From the NCBI GenBank assembly GCA_905221115.1, contig CAJNBX010000008.1, positions 8,241-72,240 on the forward strand: 64,000 nucleotides of DNA, written 5' to 3'. The position numbers and the translations under genes are program-made. Positions within the stretch are counted from its first letter, which is position 1. The number at the start of each line of letters is the position of its first letter. Source of the stretch: a bacterium. Its GTDB lineage: Bacteria; Bacillota; Bacilli; Lactobacillales; Streptococcaceae. Of the stretch, positions 1 through 9,273 are shown one piece after another. The notes beneath the pieces were generated by a model. That model saw nothing but the letters and a program-made list of their open reading frames with translations. It did not search any database and was not told the DNA's origin.

Positions 1-596
1 TCTGGGAAATCAAACTGCACAAACCAGTAGTCATAGAGGGTCTTGACCATGGCTTCCAACTCTTGGTTGATTTGGTTGTTTAAAAGAATCTTTTTATCAA
101 TTGAAGATAATAGTTCAACTATTTTATCCTGATATTTTTTTTCAGGAACTTTGATTCTCATTTTTGATAAATAGTCAATATTTATATTATCTTGGATGCT
201 TCCACTAGCAGACTTTTGAATTTCTTTCTTAATATATTCAAAGAAATAGTAAACAAATAACTCGCTACTTTTTTCAGGATTTGCATTAAATCCCACAATA
301 CTATCTGGGAAACACATTGGATAAGATAAAATTGCCGTTTCAGCAATATTAGCCGCTATAGTGATACAGAGTGTACCCGCTGGCCATAACTTACTTTGTT
401 TTAATCCAAAATCATTGTAATACGAATCATTTTTAGTTATATAGAGATTCGCAGCTTTAACATCACCTGTTTGTACCAAAGGATATTTGCCGCCTTCAAA
501 TAGTTTCGCATCATTCCTAGGCCTATGTTTCGATTTACCTCTACTAAATGCCCCAAGTTCAGATAAACTTGTTATTTCCCAACTAACTTCACTCAT
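1..596 (-). CDS. hsdS: Type I restriction-modification specificity subunit HsdS (3' end cut by window edge)
   Basis: The specificity (DNA-recognition) subunit of a type I restriction-modification enzyme, which directs the HsdM2 methylase and HsdR to a bipartite target. The visible 198 codons run from an ATG at 596 and stay open to base 1. They hold one target-recognition domain and then the start of the central conserved helix; the segment near residue 185 with LYDYWFVQFDFP is typical of the HsdS spacer. A second recognition domain should lie beyond the left edge. The start overlaps the end of hsdM by 8 bases (ATGAGTGA), indicating translational coupling as third gene of an hsdR-hsdM-hsdS operon. 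Many streptococcal type I loci carry extra silent hsdS copies and a recombinase next to hsdS; none can be seen here because the window ends. Confidence 0.9.
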   Translation of the reverse strand, partial: MSEVSWEITSLSELGAFSRGKSKHRPRNDAKLFEGGKYPLVQTGDVKAANLYITKNDSYYNDFGLKQSKLWPAGTLCITIAANIAETAILSYPMCFPDSIVGFNANPEKSSELFVYYFFEYIKKEIQKSASGSIQDNINIDYLSKMRIKVPEKKYQDKIVELLSSIDKKILLNNQINQELEAMVKTLYDYWFVQFDFP

Positions 597-2193
597 ACTT
601 CAACCCCTTCATTTGCTCTTCGATCTCCTGCTCCAATGCATGCGATTGCTGGAAGAGGTCTGAGAGTTTGTTTTGAAAGGCGGTCATCTTGGCTTCAAAC
701 TCTTCTGCTGTGATATCTACATAGTCAATCTTGATGTCAAAGTATTGGCCTGCGCTAAGAGAGTAGTTTTTCTCCTTGATATCCTCATAAGAGACGGTGA
801 CAGAAAAGTCCTCGACGGCTTCTTTCTTGATAAAGGTCTCGACAATCTTCTGCTCTTCCTCAGGAGACAGCACAGTCTTTTGGTTCTTGCCTTCCTTGAC
901 CTTGGTTCCAAGGTTTGAGGCATCGATGAGGACAACTTCGCCCTTGTTTTTCTTGTCGATAAAGAGGATGGAGACGTTGGTACCTGTCGTCGCAAAGATA
1001 TTGGACGGCATAGAAACGACACCAGCCAGCATTTGATTGTCCACCAGGTGTTGGCGGATAGCCTTGTCAATCCCTGACTGGGCCGTGATAAAGCCTGTCG
1101 GTAGGACTACGGCTGCTTGACCGTCTGGCTTCAAGGAGTAGATGATATGCTGTACAAAGAGCTCGTAAATCGCCATCTTATCCTTAGACTTGGCTGGAAC
1201 TTTTGGCACTCCTGCAAAGAAACGCTCACTGGCTTCTGGCAAGCTTTCCACTCGGTCGCGCCACTCTGAAAAATCTAACTTGAAAGGAGGGTTCGACACG
1301 ATATAGTCCATCTTTTCAGGGTGACGATTGGCGATAATGGTATTTCCCTGTACGATATTATGGATGGAGTGTTGCAGTCCATTCAAGATCAGATTGAGTC
1401 GGAGGAGATTGGATGATTTTTGCGAGATATCCTGACTATAGACAGTGGTCTTATCCACACCTATACGACTAGCCAGGTTCATCAGCAAGGTCCCCGAACC
1501 AGCAGACGGGTCATAAATCCGCACGTTTGATGGCTGGTCATTTCCCACAAGAATATCAGCAATAATCTTAGCAACTGAGTGAGGCGTGTAGTACTCGGCG
1601 TACTTACCACCACCGTCTTTGTTGTAGTCCTTGATCATATACTCAAAGAGAGTAGAGAAAAAGTCGAAGCCTTGTGAAAAAATGGTCTCATCAAACTTAA
1701 CGCGCGCAAGGAGATTGATGATGGCTTTTGCCACTTCGTTACGCTTACTGCTATCTGATATTGTGTCGGTAATCAGACGCTCATCAAATAGACGAATAGC
1801 TGTGTCACCGTCCGTATGAACAGAGAAAATATCGTTATTATCAATGGCGATTTGGTTAAGGGTATTTTCAAAAGCCTCGTAGAAAGTCGCTTCATTTTGC
1901 TGACGGTGAAGCGTTTCAATCAACTGCTCCGGCTTGAGCCAAGCCGTACTGGTACCGATATCTTCCAATAGCCAGTCATGGTCATCTACACTCAAAGTCA
2001 ATAAGTGCTCATAAGTATTAACTTCATCTAGGCACTTTGCCTGATATAAAAACTTATCATTTAAAAATTTGTAGAGGAAGGACTGGGTAAGGAGTTTGTA
2101 TTCACCCGCTTCCCCTCCTAGTCCTGCATGGGTAAAGACTGCTTTCAAATCATCTACCAAGTCTTGGACTTGGACTTTATATGTTTCATTCAT
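589..2193 (-). CDS. hsdM: Type I restriction-modification DNA methyltransferase HsdM
   Basis: The modification subunit of a type I restriction-modification system; it transfers a methyl group from S-adenosylmethionine to N6 of adenine at the site chosen by HsdS. The 534 residues show an N-terminal helical HsdM domain (about 1-160) followed by the N6-methylase domain: the SAM-binding motif DPSAGSG at 228-234 and the catalytic NPPF at 301-304. The C-terminal 40 residues are coiled-coil-like and rich in Glu and Gln, as expected for contact with HsdS. Length is normal for the family and no motif is missing. The start overlaps the hsdR stop by one base (TAATG) and the end overlaps hsdS, so the three genes are probably one transcript. 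Confidence 0.96.
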   Translation of the reverse strand: MNETYKVQVQDLVDDLKAVFTHAGLGGEAGEYKLLTQSFLYKFLNDKFLYQAKCLDEVNTYEHLLTLSVDDHDWLLEDIGTSTAWLKPEQLIETLHRQQNEATFYEAFENTLNQIAIDNNDIFSVHTDGDTAIRLFDERLITDTISDSSKRNEVAKAIINLLARVKFDETIFSQGFDFFSTLFEYMIKDYNKDGGGKYAEYYTPHSVAKIIADILVGNDQPSNVRIYDPSAGSGTLLMNLASRIGVDKTTVYSQDISQKSSNLLRLNLILNGLQHSIHNIVQGNTIIANRHPEKMDYIVSNPPFKLDFSEWRDRVESLPEASERFFAGVPKVPAKSKDKMAIYELFVQHIIYSLKPDGQAAVVLPTGFITAQSGIDKAIRQHLVDNQMLAGVVSMPSNIFATTGTNVSILFIDKKNKGEVVLIDASNLGTKVKEGKNQKTVLSPEEEQKIVETFIKKEAVEDFSVTVSYEDIKEKNYSLSAGQYFDIKIDYVDITAEEFEAKMTAFQNKLSDLFQQSHALEQEIEEQMKGLKYE

Positions 2194-5100
2194 TAGTGTT
2201 GGTATTCCTCTTCATATCCTTCAAATAGCGATTCGACGATATCGTTAAAAACCTGTCTTGTCAAATCACTTGCAGATTGGTTGGTTTTCATTGAAATTCG
2301 AGCGACTTCTCGAATCATTTTCTTGAAGAAGTCCTCGTTATCGAGCACTCCTCGATTTTGACCGATTTTGTGGTCCAGCTTAACTTTAGAATCTTTAATG
2401 ACATGATAAACTGCTGGGTACTCGCTTACCATAGTCGAGTTGGTCACGTGTTTATAGGAACGCGCCGCCATTTCATCTCCGTCAAAATTCATCGTCAAAC
2501 GTCTCATATGAGTATGATAATCTTCCACTGACTTAAAGAGGTCTTCGTACTCTTTTTGAATTTCTTTGATATTTTCCATAGTATAGCCTTCTTGCCCATG
2601 TATTAAGTGTTTTTTCATGATACGCTGGAATTCTTCGTAGAGAAAAACCCACTCAGGATCTTTCTCATCACGCTGTTTTATGATGCCTCCAGCAACTCGA
2701 CGCTTCCAATCTTCTAGGTCATTGGCCGCTAGACGAAGTTCTTCCTCCGCAATCTTGACAAAACTAAAACTGGTCTCAGACATGGCAAGATTTAAAAGGG
2801 TACGACTGGAAAAATCATCTGGCTTATCTATCAGGGACAAGGTCAGCAAACGTCTTGAAATCACATTAAGCAGAGTTGCAATCTGAGCAATATCAATCTG
2901 CTCAAGCAAATGGTCATAACCAAGTAAGCGGGCGATATTATAGTACTGCTTAACCGATTCTAAGGCTTTTCGTAGTTCATTTAGTTGCTTTCTATCCTTG
3001 ATATCATCAATTGATTGAGAAAAGAACTCTAGATTAGAGGTTGGATAGTCCATGAGGATGCGCTCTGTCTTGCTTAGTTCCTGAGAAATTTCCTCTGCTG
3101 GCACAAAGAGCGACCCAAACACATCCTCTCCATTTTCCCCAGTCAGGGTCGTATCATACTCTTGATTGAGTTCTTCCAAATATGCACGATTAGTCTTGTC
3201 AAATTCTTTAGAAATATCCGCAAAATCAACTACATAGCCAAAGAGATAGTCCTTGTAAGGACGATTCACACGAGTCAAAGTCTGGAGAAGGTTATGAGCC
3301 TTAATCTTGCGACCTAGATAGAGACGCTTGAGGCGGGGCGCATCAAAACCTGTCAGGAGCATGGAATAGACGATGATGAGGTCAATCTTACCTTCCTTAT
3401 AGGCATCCACCTTTTCCTTTTTCTCTTCCTTGTCTCCCTCATCATGGAGGATAAGAGCAGAGGTCAAGTTGGTTGTTCCAGTTTTGCGTCGTTCTTCTAA
3501 CTGTTTTTCAAGCTCACGCGCCTGCTTGGACGAATCACAGACAATCATACCACCAATGGTCTGGTCATCAAAAACCAGATCACGCGCACGATTAAAGTCC
3601 TCCAGAATAAAATCAAGCATAGGTTCCACATAGTGCGGATGAGCAAAGATATCTTCTTTCGATAAATCTCCACGTTGGATTTCCTCATTGATAGCTCTGA
3701 GATTATCTTTATAGGACGTCTCGATATCTTCTCGCATCAAACGCAAGGTAAAACCATCATCTATAGACTGGTTGTAGTAGTATTTATGGATATAATCCCC
3801 AAAAATATCACGTGTAGTCGCATGGCTTTCCTTGGTCTTGCCATCTTTCTTGTAGGTAATCAAGGGGGTCCCAGTCAATGCAATCTTGATTGCATTGGTA
3901 TCTGCCTGATAGAGATTTGGCAGGTAGGAACCTCGTTCGTTATAAGAGCGATGGGCTTCATCGATAAAATAAATGTTTTGACGATTGAGATCATAGCCAG
4001 AGCGGTCGGTCAGGTCTGAATCATCTTTGAACTTCTGGATATTGACCACAGCCACATCATAGCCATCTTGTTTTTGATTCAGTTCTCGAGGATTGTTGAT
4101 GCGCTTAACTTTTAGACCTCTTTTGGTAAATTCCTTAAAGGCTTGGTCTGCCAAGTCCAAGCGATCAACGACAAAGTAAAACTGAGGAACAATTCCCTGT
4201 TTTGAAAAATAATTGGTCAGATAGCGGATATTGAAGAAAGCTAAGGCAGTCTTACCTGAGCCCTGTGTATGCCAGATAACACCTTTTTTGACACCTTTTG
4301 CGATGGTTTCTTCGATAGCTCTTGTAGCGAAGTATTGCGGATAACGCATGACATGCTTCTGCAATTGTATCTGACCTTCTTTGCTTTCTTCTTCTACATA
4401 AACCAGCCCAAAGCGAAGCATGAAAAGCAGGCGTTCTTTTTGATACAAAGAAGATAGGAAAGTATTGCAAGGAGTGTCAGGCTGTAAGTTTGTTGTAAAT
4501 TCTGGTTGAGATTTGAGAGCGAAACGCTTCACATCCTCAAGGACGAAATCAATTTGTTCATCTATTAAAGGTTCAATTGAATGCAGAAAATCTACTTCTC
4601 TTTCTTCCTTGAAAGCGTTAAATTTTGTTTTTGAATAGGCATTTGAAGCGTAGTAAGAACCCTGTTTTTGTTGACCTTGACCACTGATATAAGGCAAATT
4701 ATCAGATAGAGCTATCAACTGGGTAATATTGTTAAAACGACGGAACTTACGATTTTCAAAACGGTATCTGGTTCTGTCCTGTTCTGACTGAATCCCTGTC
4801 TTTCCATCACGGATAGCATTGGGTTGTTTAACTTCGATATAAGAAAGGGGAAGTCCATTGATAAACACAACTATATCCGGACGAAATTCATCTTGCCCAT
4901 TTTGACAAGTGACTTCAAGCGCCAGATGGAAGGTATTGGCTTCAGGATTTTCCCAATCGATATAAACAGCACCTTCTTGTCCCTGTATCCTTTTAAAGAA
5001 AGATCGTCCTAAATCATTTTGATCCAGTTCCAGCTTGATATTGGCCAATTCTCTCTCAAAATCTTCATCTGTTAAATAGTTATTAAACGTTAAAAATTGC

Positions 5101-5255
5101 TCCTTAAAAACAGATACAAGAATATTGGTATCTGGATCTCTTTCTTCAATTTCTTTACTATTACGAGAAAGATAGGTATAACCCATTCGCATCAAATGCA
5201 AAGCTGCTGGGATTTGTACTCTTGTTAATTCAGAAAAATCTTTTCGTCTTGCCAT
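2193..5255 (-). CDS. hsdR: Type I restriction endonuclease subunit HsdR
   Basis: The motor and nuclease subunit of a type I restriction enzyme. The 1020 residues contain the N-terminal PD-(D/E)xK nuclease core (Asp127, then Glu141-Val-Lys143), a superfamily 2 helicase with Walker A QGSGKT at 331-336 and a DEAH box at 432-435, a second RecA-like domain with the TGTP motif and the LLTGFDAP segment, and a C-terminal helical domain that binds the methylase core. No truncation or missing residue was seen. It is the first gene of the hsdR-hsdM-hsdS operon, with a TGn-extended -10 about 70 bp upstream. The first ATG (MARRKDF) follows GAGGAAGGTTTG, a usable ribosome binding site. Confidence 0.96.
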   Translation of the reverse strand: MARRKDFSELTRVQIPAALHLMRMGYTYLSRNSKEIEERDPDTNILVSVFKEQFLTFNNYLTDEDFERELANIKLELDQNDLGRSFFKRIQGQEGAVYIDWENPEANTFHLALEVTCQNGQDEFRPDIVVFINGLPLSYIEVKQPNAIRDGKTGIQSEQDRTRYRFENRKFRRFNNITQLIALSDNLPYISGQGQQKQGSYYASNAYSKTKFNAFKEEREVDFLHSIEPLIDEQIDFVLEDVKRFALKSQPEFTTNLQPDTPCNTFLSSLYQKERLLFMLRFGLVYVEEESKEGQIQLQKHVMRYPQYFATRAIEETIAKGVKKGVIWHTQGSGKTALAFFNIRYLTNYFSKQGIVPQFYFVVDRLDLADQAFKEFTKRGLKVKRINNPRELNQKQDGYDVAVVNIQKFKDDSDLTDRSGYDLNRQNIYFIDEAHRSYNERGSYLPNLYQADTNAIKIALTGTPLITYKKDGKTKESHATTRDIFGDYIHKYYYNQSIDDGFTLRLMREDIETSYKDNLRAINEEIQRGDLSKEDIFAHPHYVEPMLDFILEDFNRARDLVFDDQTIGGMIVCDSSKQARELEKQLEERRKTGTTNLTSALILHDEGDKEEKKEKVDAYKEGKIDLIIVYSMLLTGFDAPRLKRLYLGRKIKAHNLLQTLTRVNRPYKDYLFGYVVDFADISKEFDKTNRAYLEELNQEYDTTLTGENGEDVFGSLFVPAEEISQELSKTERILMDYPTSNLEFFSQSIDDIKDRKQLNELRKALESVKQYYNIARLLGYDHLLEQIDIAQIATLLNVISRRLLTLSLIDKPDDFSSRTLLNLAMSETSFSFVKIAEEELRLAANDLEDWKRRVAGGIIKQRDEKDPEWVFLYEEFQRIMKKHLIHGQEGYTMENIKEIQKEYEDLFKSVEDYHTHMRRLTMNFDGDEMAARSYKHVTNSTMVSEYPAVYHVIKDSKVKLDHKIGQNRGVLDNEDFFKKMIREVARISMKTNQSASDLTRQVFNDIVESLFEGYEEEYQH

Positions 5256-5323
5256 CGCAAACCTTCCTCACGTTTCATTTGAACTATTCATATCCTGAAA
5301 TTTCCAAATTTTATACTAGGTCT

Positions 5324-5331
5324 ATTATAGC
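5324..5331 (-). promoter_or_regulatory. Extended -10 promoter for hsdRMS
   Basis: On the minus strand TGCTATAAT gives a perfect TATAAT (5324-5329) preceded by TGn, an extended -10 typical of streptococci. No good -35 hexamer is seen 16-18 bp upstream. It lies about 70 bp before the hsdR start and is the only clear promoter for the operon. Confidence 0.6.
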
Positions 5332-5438
5332 ATGTTTAGGCTCAAAATCCATCACTCTTCCCCTTGCAAAAGCAATCATTCCCCCTTTCTCCTCCAAAAT
5401 ATGGTATAGTAGAGTTATACTATCTATGAGGAGTTTAC

Positions 5439-6056
5439 ATGTCACAGGATAAACAAATGAAAGCTGTTTCTCCCCTTCTACAGCAAGTTATCAATATCTC
5501 ATCCATTGTCGGTGGGGTTGGGAGTTTGATTTTCTGTATTTGGGCTTATCAGGCTGGGGTTTTACAGTCTAAGGAAACCCTCTCTGCCTTTATCCAGCAA
5601 GCAGGTATCTGGGGGCCACCTCTCTTTATCTTTTTACAGATTTTACAGACGGTCGTCCCTATCATTCCTGGGGCCTTGACCTCGGTGGCTGGTGTCTTTA
5701 TCTACGGTCACATCATCGGGACTATCTACAACTATATCGGCATCGTGATTGGCTGTGCTATTATCTTTTATCTGGTGCGCCTCTATGGGGCCGCCTTTGT
5801 CCAGTCTGTCGTCAGCAAGCGCACCTACGACAAGTACATCGGTTGGCTGGATAAGGGCAATCGTTTTGACCGTTTCTTTATCTTTATGATGATTTGGCCC
5901 ATTAGTCCAGCTGACTTTCTCTGTATGCTGGCTGCCTTGACCAAGATGAGCTTCAAGCGCTATATGACCATCATCATTCTGACCAAGCCCTTTACTCTCG
6001 TGGTTTATACCTACGGTCTGACCTATATTATCGACTTTTTCTGGCAAATGCTTTGA
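5439..6056 (+). CDS. TVP38/TMEM64 (VTT/DedA-like) family membrane protein
   Basis: A polytopic membrane protein of 205 residues in the TVP38/TMEM64 (SNARE-associated, VTT domain) family, related to DedA proteins and proposed to act in phospholipid transport across the membrane. Visible features are hydrophobic segments at about 18-38, 55-75, 78-105, 145-165 and 175-200, a re-entrant-like stretch with IIPGALTSVAGVFIYG at about 72-87 and a conserved G..IG pattern that follows. The ATG at 5439 is preceded by GAGGAG 6 bases upstream. It is monocistronic: it diverges from hsdR and ends at a bidirectional terminator shared with scrK. The substrate cannot be told from sequence. Confidence 0.85.
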   Translation: MSQDKQMKAVSPLLQQVINISSIVGGVGSLIFCIWAYQAGVLQSKETLSAFIQQAGIWGPPLFIFLQILQTVVPIIPGALTSVAGVFIYGHIIGTIYNYIGIVIGCAIIFYLVRLYGAAFVQSVVSKRTYDKYIGWLDKGNRFDRFFIFMMIWPISPADFLCMLAALTKMSFKRYMTIIILTKPFTLVVYTYGLTYIIDFFWQML

Positions 6057-6063
6057 CATGTAA

Positions 6064-6093
6064 AAAATCCGTTTGGTTTCCCAAGCGGATTTT
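6064..6093. terminator. Bidirectional rho-independent terminator between the TVP38 gene and scrK
   Basis: A 13-bp stem (AAAATCCGTTTGG pairing with CCAAGCGGATTTT, one G-T pair) with a 4-base loop lies between two convergent genes. A-rich and T-rich flanks on both sides let it serve both strands. Confidence 0.85.
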
Positions 6094-6098
6094 GTGCT

Positions 6099-6986
6099 TT
6101 ATTTTGAAACTTCTTTTGCAAGAACAAAGTTTCCAAGAGTAGCAGAACCATTTCCTGCTACTGCTGGCGTCACAATGTAATCACGCACGTCTGGTACTGG
6201 TAGGTAGCCATTGAGAAGAGATGTAAATTTCTCACGGACACGGTCCAGCATGTGTTGTTGAGCCATGACCCCTCCACCAAAGACAATCACGTCTGGGCGG
6301 AAAGTCACTGTCGCATTGACCGCAGCTTGAGCGATATAGTAGGCTTGGACATCCCAAACAGGGTTGTTGAGTTCAATATTTTCCCCACGAACACCTGTAC
6401 GAGCTTCCAAACTTGGACCAGCTGCATAGCCTTCCAGACAGCCTTTGTGGAATGGACAAACACCGTTGAATTCTTTTTCAATATCCATTGGGTGTCTAGC
6501 AACATAGTAGTGACCCATTTCAGGGTGACCCACACCACCGATAAACTCACCACGTTGGATGACACCTGCACCGATACCTGTACCGATTGTGTAGTAAACC
6601 AAGTTTTCGATACGACCACCAGCATTATTACGGGCAACCACTTCACCATAGGCAGAGCTGTTTACGTCTGTAGTGAAGTACATTGGCACGTTTAGTGCGC
6701 GACGAAGGGCACCAAGCAAGTCCACATTTGCCCAGTTTGGTTTTGGAGTCGTTGTGATAAAGCCATAGGTTTTTGAGTTTTTATCAATATCAATCGGACC
6801 AAATGAACCAACTGCAAGACCAGCAAGGTTATCGAATTTCGAGAAGAACTCGATTGTTTTATCGATTGTTTCGATTGGAGTTGTTGTTGGAAATTGTGTT
6901 TTTTCTACAACGTTAAAGTTTTCATCACCGACAGCACAGACAAACTTTGTACCGCCCGCTTCCAAGCTTCCATATAATTTTGTCAT
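6099..6986 (-). CDS. scrK: Fructokinase (ROK family)
   Basis: Phosphorylates the fructose released by ScrB, giving fructose-6-phosphate for glycolysis. The 295 residues carry the ROK-family N-terminal phosphate loop (EAGGTKFVCAVG, residues 9-20), the second ATP site around YTIGTGIGAGVI, and the zinc-binding segment in which a His is followed by CPFHKGC near residues 177-183, typical of ROK fructokinases. Length is normal. The gene sits downstream of scrA but is separated from it by a terminator and a BOX element. It has its own extended -10 promoter, so it can be transcribed independently of the PTS gene. Confidence 0.93.
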   Translation of the reverse strand: MTKLYGSLEAGGTKFVCAVGDENFNVVEKTQFPTTTPIETIDKTIEFFSKFDNLAGLAVGSFGPIDIDKNSKTYGFITTTPKPNWANVDLLGALRRALNVPMYFTTDVNSSAYGEVVARNNAGGRIENLVYYTIGTGIGAGVIQRGEFIGGVGHPEMGHYYVARHPMDIEKEFNGVCPFHKGCLEGYAAGPSLEARTGVRGENIELNNPVWDVQAYYIAQAAVNATVTFRPDVIVFGGGVMAQQHMLDRVREKFTSLLNGYLPVPDVRDYIVTPAVAGNGSATLGNFVLAKEVSK

Positions 6987-7013
6987 GATAAACCTCTTGT
7001 TTTTATTTTCTTT

Positions 7014-7022
7014 ATTATAGCA
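7014..7022 (-). promoter_or_regulatory. Extended -10 promoter for scrK
   Basis: On the minus strand TGCTATAAT (perfect TATAAT at 7014-7019 with TGn) lies about 30 bp before the scrK start. No matching -35 hexamer is seen. It gives scrK a promoter downstream of the scrA terminator and BOX. Confidence 0.6.
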
Positions 7023-7086
7023 TATTTCGAAAGTCTAAATTTCTCTATTTTTTAGATTTTCCTCTGTAAATCTTACCATTCAAGCA

Positions 7087-7117
7087 AAAACGAACAAACA
7101 TGTCATTTGTTCGTTTT
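7087..7117 (-). terminator. Terminator downstream of scrA
   Basis: A perfect 12-bp stem (AAAACGAACAAA with TTTGTTCGTTTT) and a 7-base loop, followed on the minus strand by T residues. It lies past the BOX element and would end scrA transcripts before the scrK promoter. Confidence 0.75.
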
Positions 7118-7137
7118 CACATTAGAGAGGGAATATT

Positions 7138-7292
7138 GTACTCAATGAAAATCAAAGAGCAAACTAGGAAGCTAGCCGAAGGTTGCTCAAAGCAATGCTT
7201 TGAGGTTGTAGATAAGACTGACGAAGTCAGTTACATATATCTACGGCAAGGCGAAGCTGACATTGTTTGAATTTGATTTTCGAAGAGTATTA
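7138..7292 (-). repeat. BOX element (boxA-boxB-boxC, one boxB)
   Basis: About 155 bp matching the pneumococcal BOX repeat, read on the minus strand: boxA starts TAATACTCTTCG, one boxB contains ACTGACTTCGTCAGT and CTCAAAGCATTGCTTTGAG, and boxC ends CTTTGATTTTCATTGAGTA. The first TAA of the element is the stop codon of scrA. BOX elements are nonautonomous repeats thought to be mobilised in trans, and they form stable hairpins in RNA. Confidence 0.9.
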
Positions 7293-9176
7293 GATTTTCA
7301 CTTCGATCACAGCATCCCCCTTCGCAACTGAACCTGTTGCGACTGGAGCTACTGAAGCGTAGTCAGCTGTATTTGTAACGATAACCATTGTTGTATCATC
7401 AAGACCAGCTGCAGCGATTTTGTTTGAGTCAAATGTTCCAAGAACATCGCCAGCTTTAACCTTGTCACCTTGAGCAACTTTTGCTTCAAAACCTTCACCA
7501 TTCATAGATACAGTGTCAATACCAACGTGGATCAAAACTTCAGCACCATCAGTTGTTTTCAAACCAAAAGCGTGCCCTGTTGGAAAGGCAATTGAAACTT
7601 CAGCATCAGCTGGTGCATATACCACACCTTGACTTGGTTTCACAGCGACACCTTGTCCCATAGCTCCACTTGAGAAGACTGGGTCATTAACATCAGCAAG
7701 AGCGACAACATCACCGACGATAGGAGTTACAAGTGTTTCATTTTGAAGAGTTGCTGGAATATTACCAGTTGTTTCTTCTTGGACCAAACGTTCTGTCGCT
7801 ACTTCAGTAGCAACTTCTTTTTCATCCTCATAACCAAACATGTAAGTAAGGGCAAAACCAAGGGCAAATGATACAGCTACCATAAGAATGTATTGTACAA
7901 GTTGTCCGTTACCAACATAAAGCATTGTACCAGGGATGATGGTGATACCATTACCAGTACCAGCAAGTCCAAGGATAGAAGCCAATCCACCACCGATTGC
8001 ACCAGCAATCAATGAAAGGAAGAATGGTTTACGGAAGCGCAAGTTCACCCCGAAGATAGCAGGCTCTGTAATACCTAGGAAGGCAGAAAGAGCAGCTGGG
8101 AAAGCAAGTGTTTTTAGTTTTGGATTTTTAGTTTTGACACCAACCGCAACAGTCGCAGCACCTTGAGCTGTCATAGCAGCTGTGATGATCGCATTGAATG
8201 GGTTAGCATGGTCAGCAGCAAGCAATTGAACTTCAAGTAAGTTGAAGATGTGGTGCACACCTGACACGACGATCAATTGGTGAACCCCACCAATCAAGAA
8301 ACCACCAAGACCAAATGGTAAGCTAAGAATCGCTTTTGTAGCGATAAGGATGTAGTTTTCAACAACGTGGAAGACTGGTCCGATAACAAAGAGTCCAAGG
8401 ATAGACATAACCAAAAGTGTCACGAATGGCGTTACCAAAAGGTCAATCACATCTGGAACAACCTTGCGGACAGCTTTTTCAAATTTAGCTCCGACAACCC
8501 CGATGATGAAGGCTGGAAGAACAGAACCTTGCAAACCAACAACAGGGATGAAACCAAAGAAGTTCATAGCTGTTACTTCACCACCTGAAGCGACTGCCCA
8601 AGCGTTTGGAAGTGAGCCAGAAACAAGCATCATACCAAGAACGATACCAACGGCAGGATTTCCACCAAATACACGGAAGGTTGACCACACAACCAAACCT
8701 GGCAAGATGATAAAGGCTGTATCTGTCAAGATTTGAGTGTAAGTTGCAAAGTCTCCTGGAAGTGGCATTTCAAGAGCGTTGAAAAGACCACGCACACCCA
8801 TGAAAAGACCTGTCGCTACGATAACTGGGATGATTGGAACGAAAACGTCACCGAAAGTACGGATAGCACGTTGGAACCAGTTACCTTGTTTAGCAGCTTC
8901 TGCTTTCATGTCATCTTTAGATGATGTTGGCAAACCAAGTGCAACAACTTCATCGTACATTTTGTTAACTGTACCTGTACCAAAGATAATTTGGTATTGA
9001 CCTGAGTTAAAGAAAGCACCTTGAACTTTTTCCAAGTTCTCAATCACTTCTTTATTGATTTTTCCTTCATCTTTGACCATGACACGAAGACGAGTCGCAC
9101 AGTGGGCTACACTGTTGACATTTTCACGTCCGCCCAAGGCATCGATGACTTTTTTTGCAATTTCCTGATTGTTCAT
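7290..9176 (-). CDS. scrA: Sucrose-specific PTS transporter EIIBCA
   Basis: Imports sucrose and phosphorylates it to sucrose-6-phosphate. Domain order is IIB-IIC-IIA. The IIB phosphocysteine is Cys26 in SVAHCATRLR; a polytopic IIC domain of about 350 residues follows; the IIA domain at the C-terminus has the phosphohistidine in VLIHVGIDTV. I prefer the ATG at 9176 (628 residues), which follows AAGGAG at about 10 bases, over the in-frame TTG at 9182. Transcription starts from a strong promoter with a CcpA/ScrR-like operator just downstream, divergent from scrB. The stop codon TAA is formed by the first bases of a BOX element. The IIBCA order and the scrB-scrR-scrK context support sucrose as substrate. 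Confidence 0.95.
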   Translation of the reverse strand: MNNQEIAKKVIDALGGRENVNSVAHCATRLRVMVKDEGKINKEVIENLEKVQGAFFNSGQYQIIFGTGTVNKMYDEVVALGLPTSSKDDMKAEAAKQGNWFQRAIRTFGDVFVPIIPVIVATGLFMGVRGLFNALEMPLPGDFATYTQILTDTAFIILPGLVVWSTFRVFGGNPAVGIVLGMMLVSGSLPNAWAVASGGEVTAMNFFGFIPVVGLQGSVLPAFIIGVVGAKFEKAVRKVVPDVIDLLVTPFVTLLVMSILGLFVIGPVFHVVENYILIATKAILSLPFGLGGFLIGGVHQLIVVSGVHHIFNLLEVQLLAADHANPFNAIITAAMTAQGAATVAVGVKTKNPKLKTLAFPAALSAFLGITEPAIFGVNLRFRKPFFLSLIAGAIGGGLASILGLAGTGNGITIIPGTMLYVGNGQLVQYILMVAVSFALGFALTYMFGYEDEKEVATEVATERLVQEETTGNIPATLQNETLVTPIVGDVVALADVNDPVFSSGAMGQGVAVKPSQGVVYAPADAEVSIAFPTGHAFGLKTTDGAEVLIHVGIDTVSMNGEGFEAKVAQGDKVKAGDVLGTFDSNKIAAAGLDDTTMVIVTNTADYASVAPVATGSVAKGDAVIEVKI

Positions 9177-9212
9177 TTGCAAAAATCTCCTTATATAAAA
9201 TTTTGTTCTTGT

Positions 9213-9227
9213 TTGAAAGCGATTTTA
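9213..9227. promoter_or_regulatory. cre / LacI-family operator-like site in the scrA leader
   Basis: TTGAAAGCGATTTTA matches the CcpA cre consensus WTGNAANCGNWNNCW at all but one fixed position (T in place of C). It lies between the scrA -10 box and the start codon, where a bound repressor would block scrA. CcpA or ScrR are the likely ligands; the sequence alone does not tell them apart. Confidence 0.55.
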
Positions 9228-9245
9228 TCCGCCCTTACGACTATT

Positions 9246-9273
9246 ATTTTATCATGTTTTAGAAATATGTCAA
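9246..9273 (-). promoter_or_regulatory. scrA promoter
   Basis: On the minus strand a perfect -35 TTGACA (9268-9273), a 16-bp spacer and the -10 TAAAAT (9246-9251) preceded by TGA, giving an extended -10. It is one of the best promoter matches in the window and lies 70 bp before the scrA start. Confidence 0.75.

Noticed and set aside
5643..6059. Open frame of 138 codons on the minus strand under the TVP38 gene
   Set aside because: It is Asp/His-rich without family resemblance, lacks a ribosome binding site and mirrors the codon pattern of the plus-strand gene.
7138..7292. BOX hairpins as ordinary terminators or a riboswitch
   Set aside because: The boxA-boxB-boxC order matches the known repeat family, and a separate terminator with T tract lies just beyond.
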